DNA from: an uncultured beta proteobacterium
GTDB lineage: Bacteria; Pseudomonadota; Gammaproteobacteria; Burkholderiales; SG8-39
Direction: 5' to 3'
Assembly (NCBI GenBank): GCA_903859155.1
Contig: CAIOLO010000014.1
Location: 1 to 44,078, forward strand
DNA: 44,078 nucleotides
The notes under the pieces are model-generated. The model saw nothing but the letters and a program-made list of their open reading frames with translations. It had not been told where the DNA came from and made no database searches. Both the position numbers and the translations under genes were made by a program. The number at the start of each line of letters is the position of its first letter. The first letter of the stretch is position 1. Below are positions 43,885 to 44,078 of the stretch, in pieces.

Positions 43885-44078
43885 GATCGCGCGGCCAAAA
43901 GCTCGCCGTGCTGCTTCCAACAGCCGGCGCAAGCTTTAGGCGACGGCGGTCTCAGCTACGATCGCGCGGCCAAAAGCTCGCCGTGCTGCTTCCAACAGCC
44001 GGCGCAAGCTTTAGGCGACGGCGGTCTCAGCTACGATCGCGCGGCCAAAAGCTCGCCGTGCTGCTTCCAACAGCCGGC
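43885..44078. repeat. Perfect 75-bp tandem repeat, 2.6 copies, running off the window
   Basis: Unit starts lie at 43885, 43960 and 44035; copies are identical and the third is cut at 44 bases. Each unit folds into a hairpin: 43895-43903 with 43932-43940 (eight pairs, one mismatch), CGCCG with CGGCG, and GCTG with CAGC, around a CTTCCAA loop and with small T and CA bulges. No T run follows, so it is not a normal terminator. There are no spacers, so it is not CRISPR. The array begins at the first base after the MFS stop codon. On the plus strand two frames are open throughout; the minus strand has stops in every frame. Confidence 0.95.

Noticed and set aside
43885-44078. CRISPR array
   Set aside because: The repeats are directly adjacent with no unique spacers, and the 75-bp unit is too long.
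43885-44078. Integron attC array
   Set aside because: The folding with bulges is suggestive, but the conserved core sites (RYYYAAC and GTTRRRY) are missing and no gene cassettes or intI are seen.

Overview
The window looks like part of a chromosome (or a large contig) from a Betaproteobacterium, most likely Burkholderiales. The reasons are the high GC content with GC-rich third codon positions, five Bug/TctC-type solute receptors, CaiB/BaiF CoA-transferase and hydantoinase-type catabolic genes, and RstA- and NtrC-type regulators typical of that group. No rRNA, tRNA or CRISPR array is visible. The right edge ends inside a tandem repeat, so it may also be a contig end.

Region 1 (about 1-14.2 kb, all on the minus strand) is a copper/multicopper-oxidase block. 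From its upstream end it has: a Cys-rich 16-codon leader ORF coupled to a hybrid sensor kinase with an HPt domain, an RstA-like response regulator and a terminator; then an eight-gene operon with overlapping or near-overlapping ends. That operon encodes a Tat-exported multicopper oxidase, an SCO-like protein, a Sel1-repeat protein, an unknown secreted protein, a TlpA-like thioredoxin, a membrane histidine kinase, an orphan kinase ATPase module and an NtrC-type sigma-54 activator, closed by a strong terminator. Further down are a CusF-like copper-binding protein with a His-rich tail and a secreted protein cut by the window edge. A direct repeat resembling the RstA box lies about 150 nt upstream of both the oxidase and the cusF-like gene. 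The orphan ATPase arose by a 503-bp tandem duplication spanning the kinase/regulator junction. The parts fit a self-regulated system for making and maturing a periplasmic copper oxidase. Its substrate cannot be read from sequence; metal oxidation and copper detoxification are both possible.

Region 2 (about 14.2-21.8 kb) is a patchwork: an AT-rich island with one small ORF that has its own promoter and terminator, a NIPSNAP gene remnant, two tandem hydantoinase-B-like genes without an A subunit, an orphan CzcC/TolC-like outer-membrane protein, and a wrecked tyrosine-integrase gene fused to the tail of an OmpR-type regulator.

Region 3 (about 21.8-44.1 kb) holds catabolic and transport genes: a gamma-glutamyltransferase-like enzyme, two MFS exporters, an EamA exporter, a CorA/MgtE-N hybrid, an ACMSD-type amidohydrolase, a UspA protein, five tripartite-tricarboxylate-type receptors without membrane subunits, a class III CoA-transferase, a glycosyltransferase, a TPP enzyme and a solitary cytoplasmic molybdopterin oxidoreductase. 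The molybdopterin enzyme, one receptor and the TPP enzyme form a probable operon. The window ends in a perfect 75-bp tandem repeat in which each unit folds into a long hairpin.
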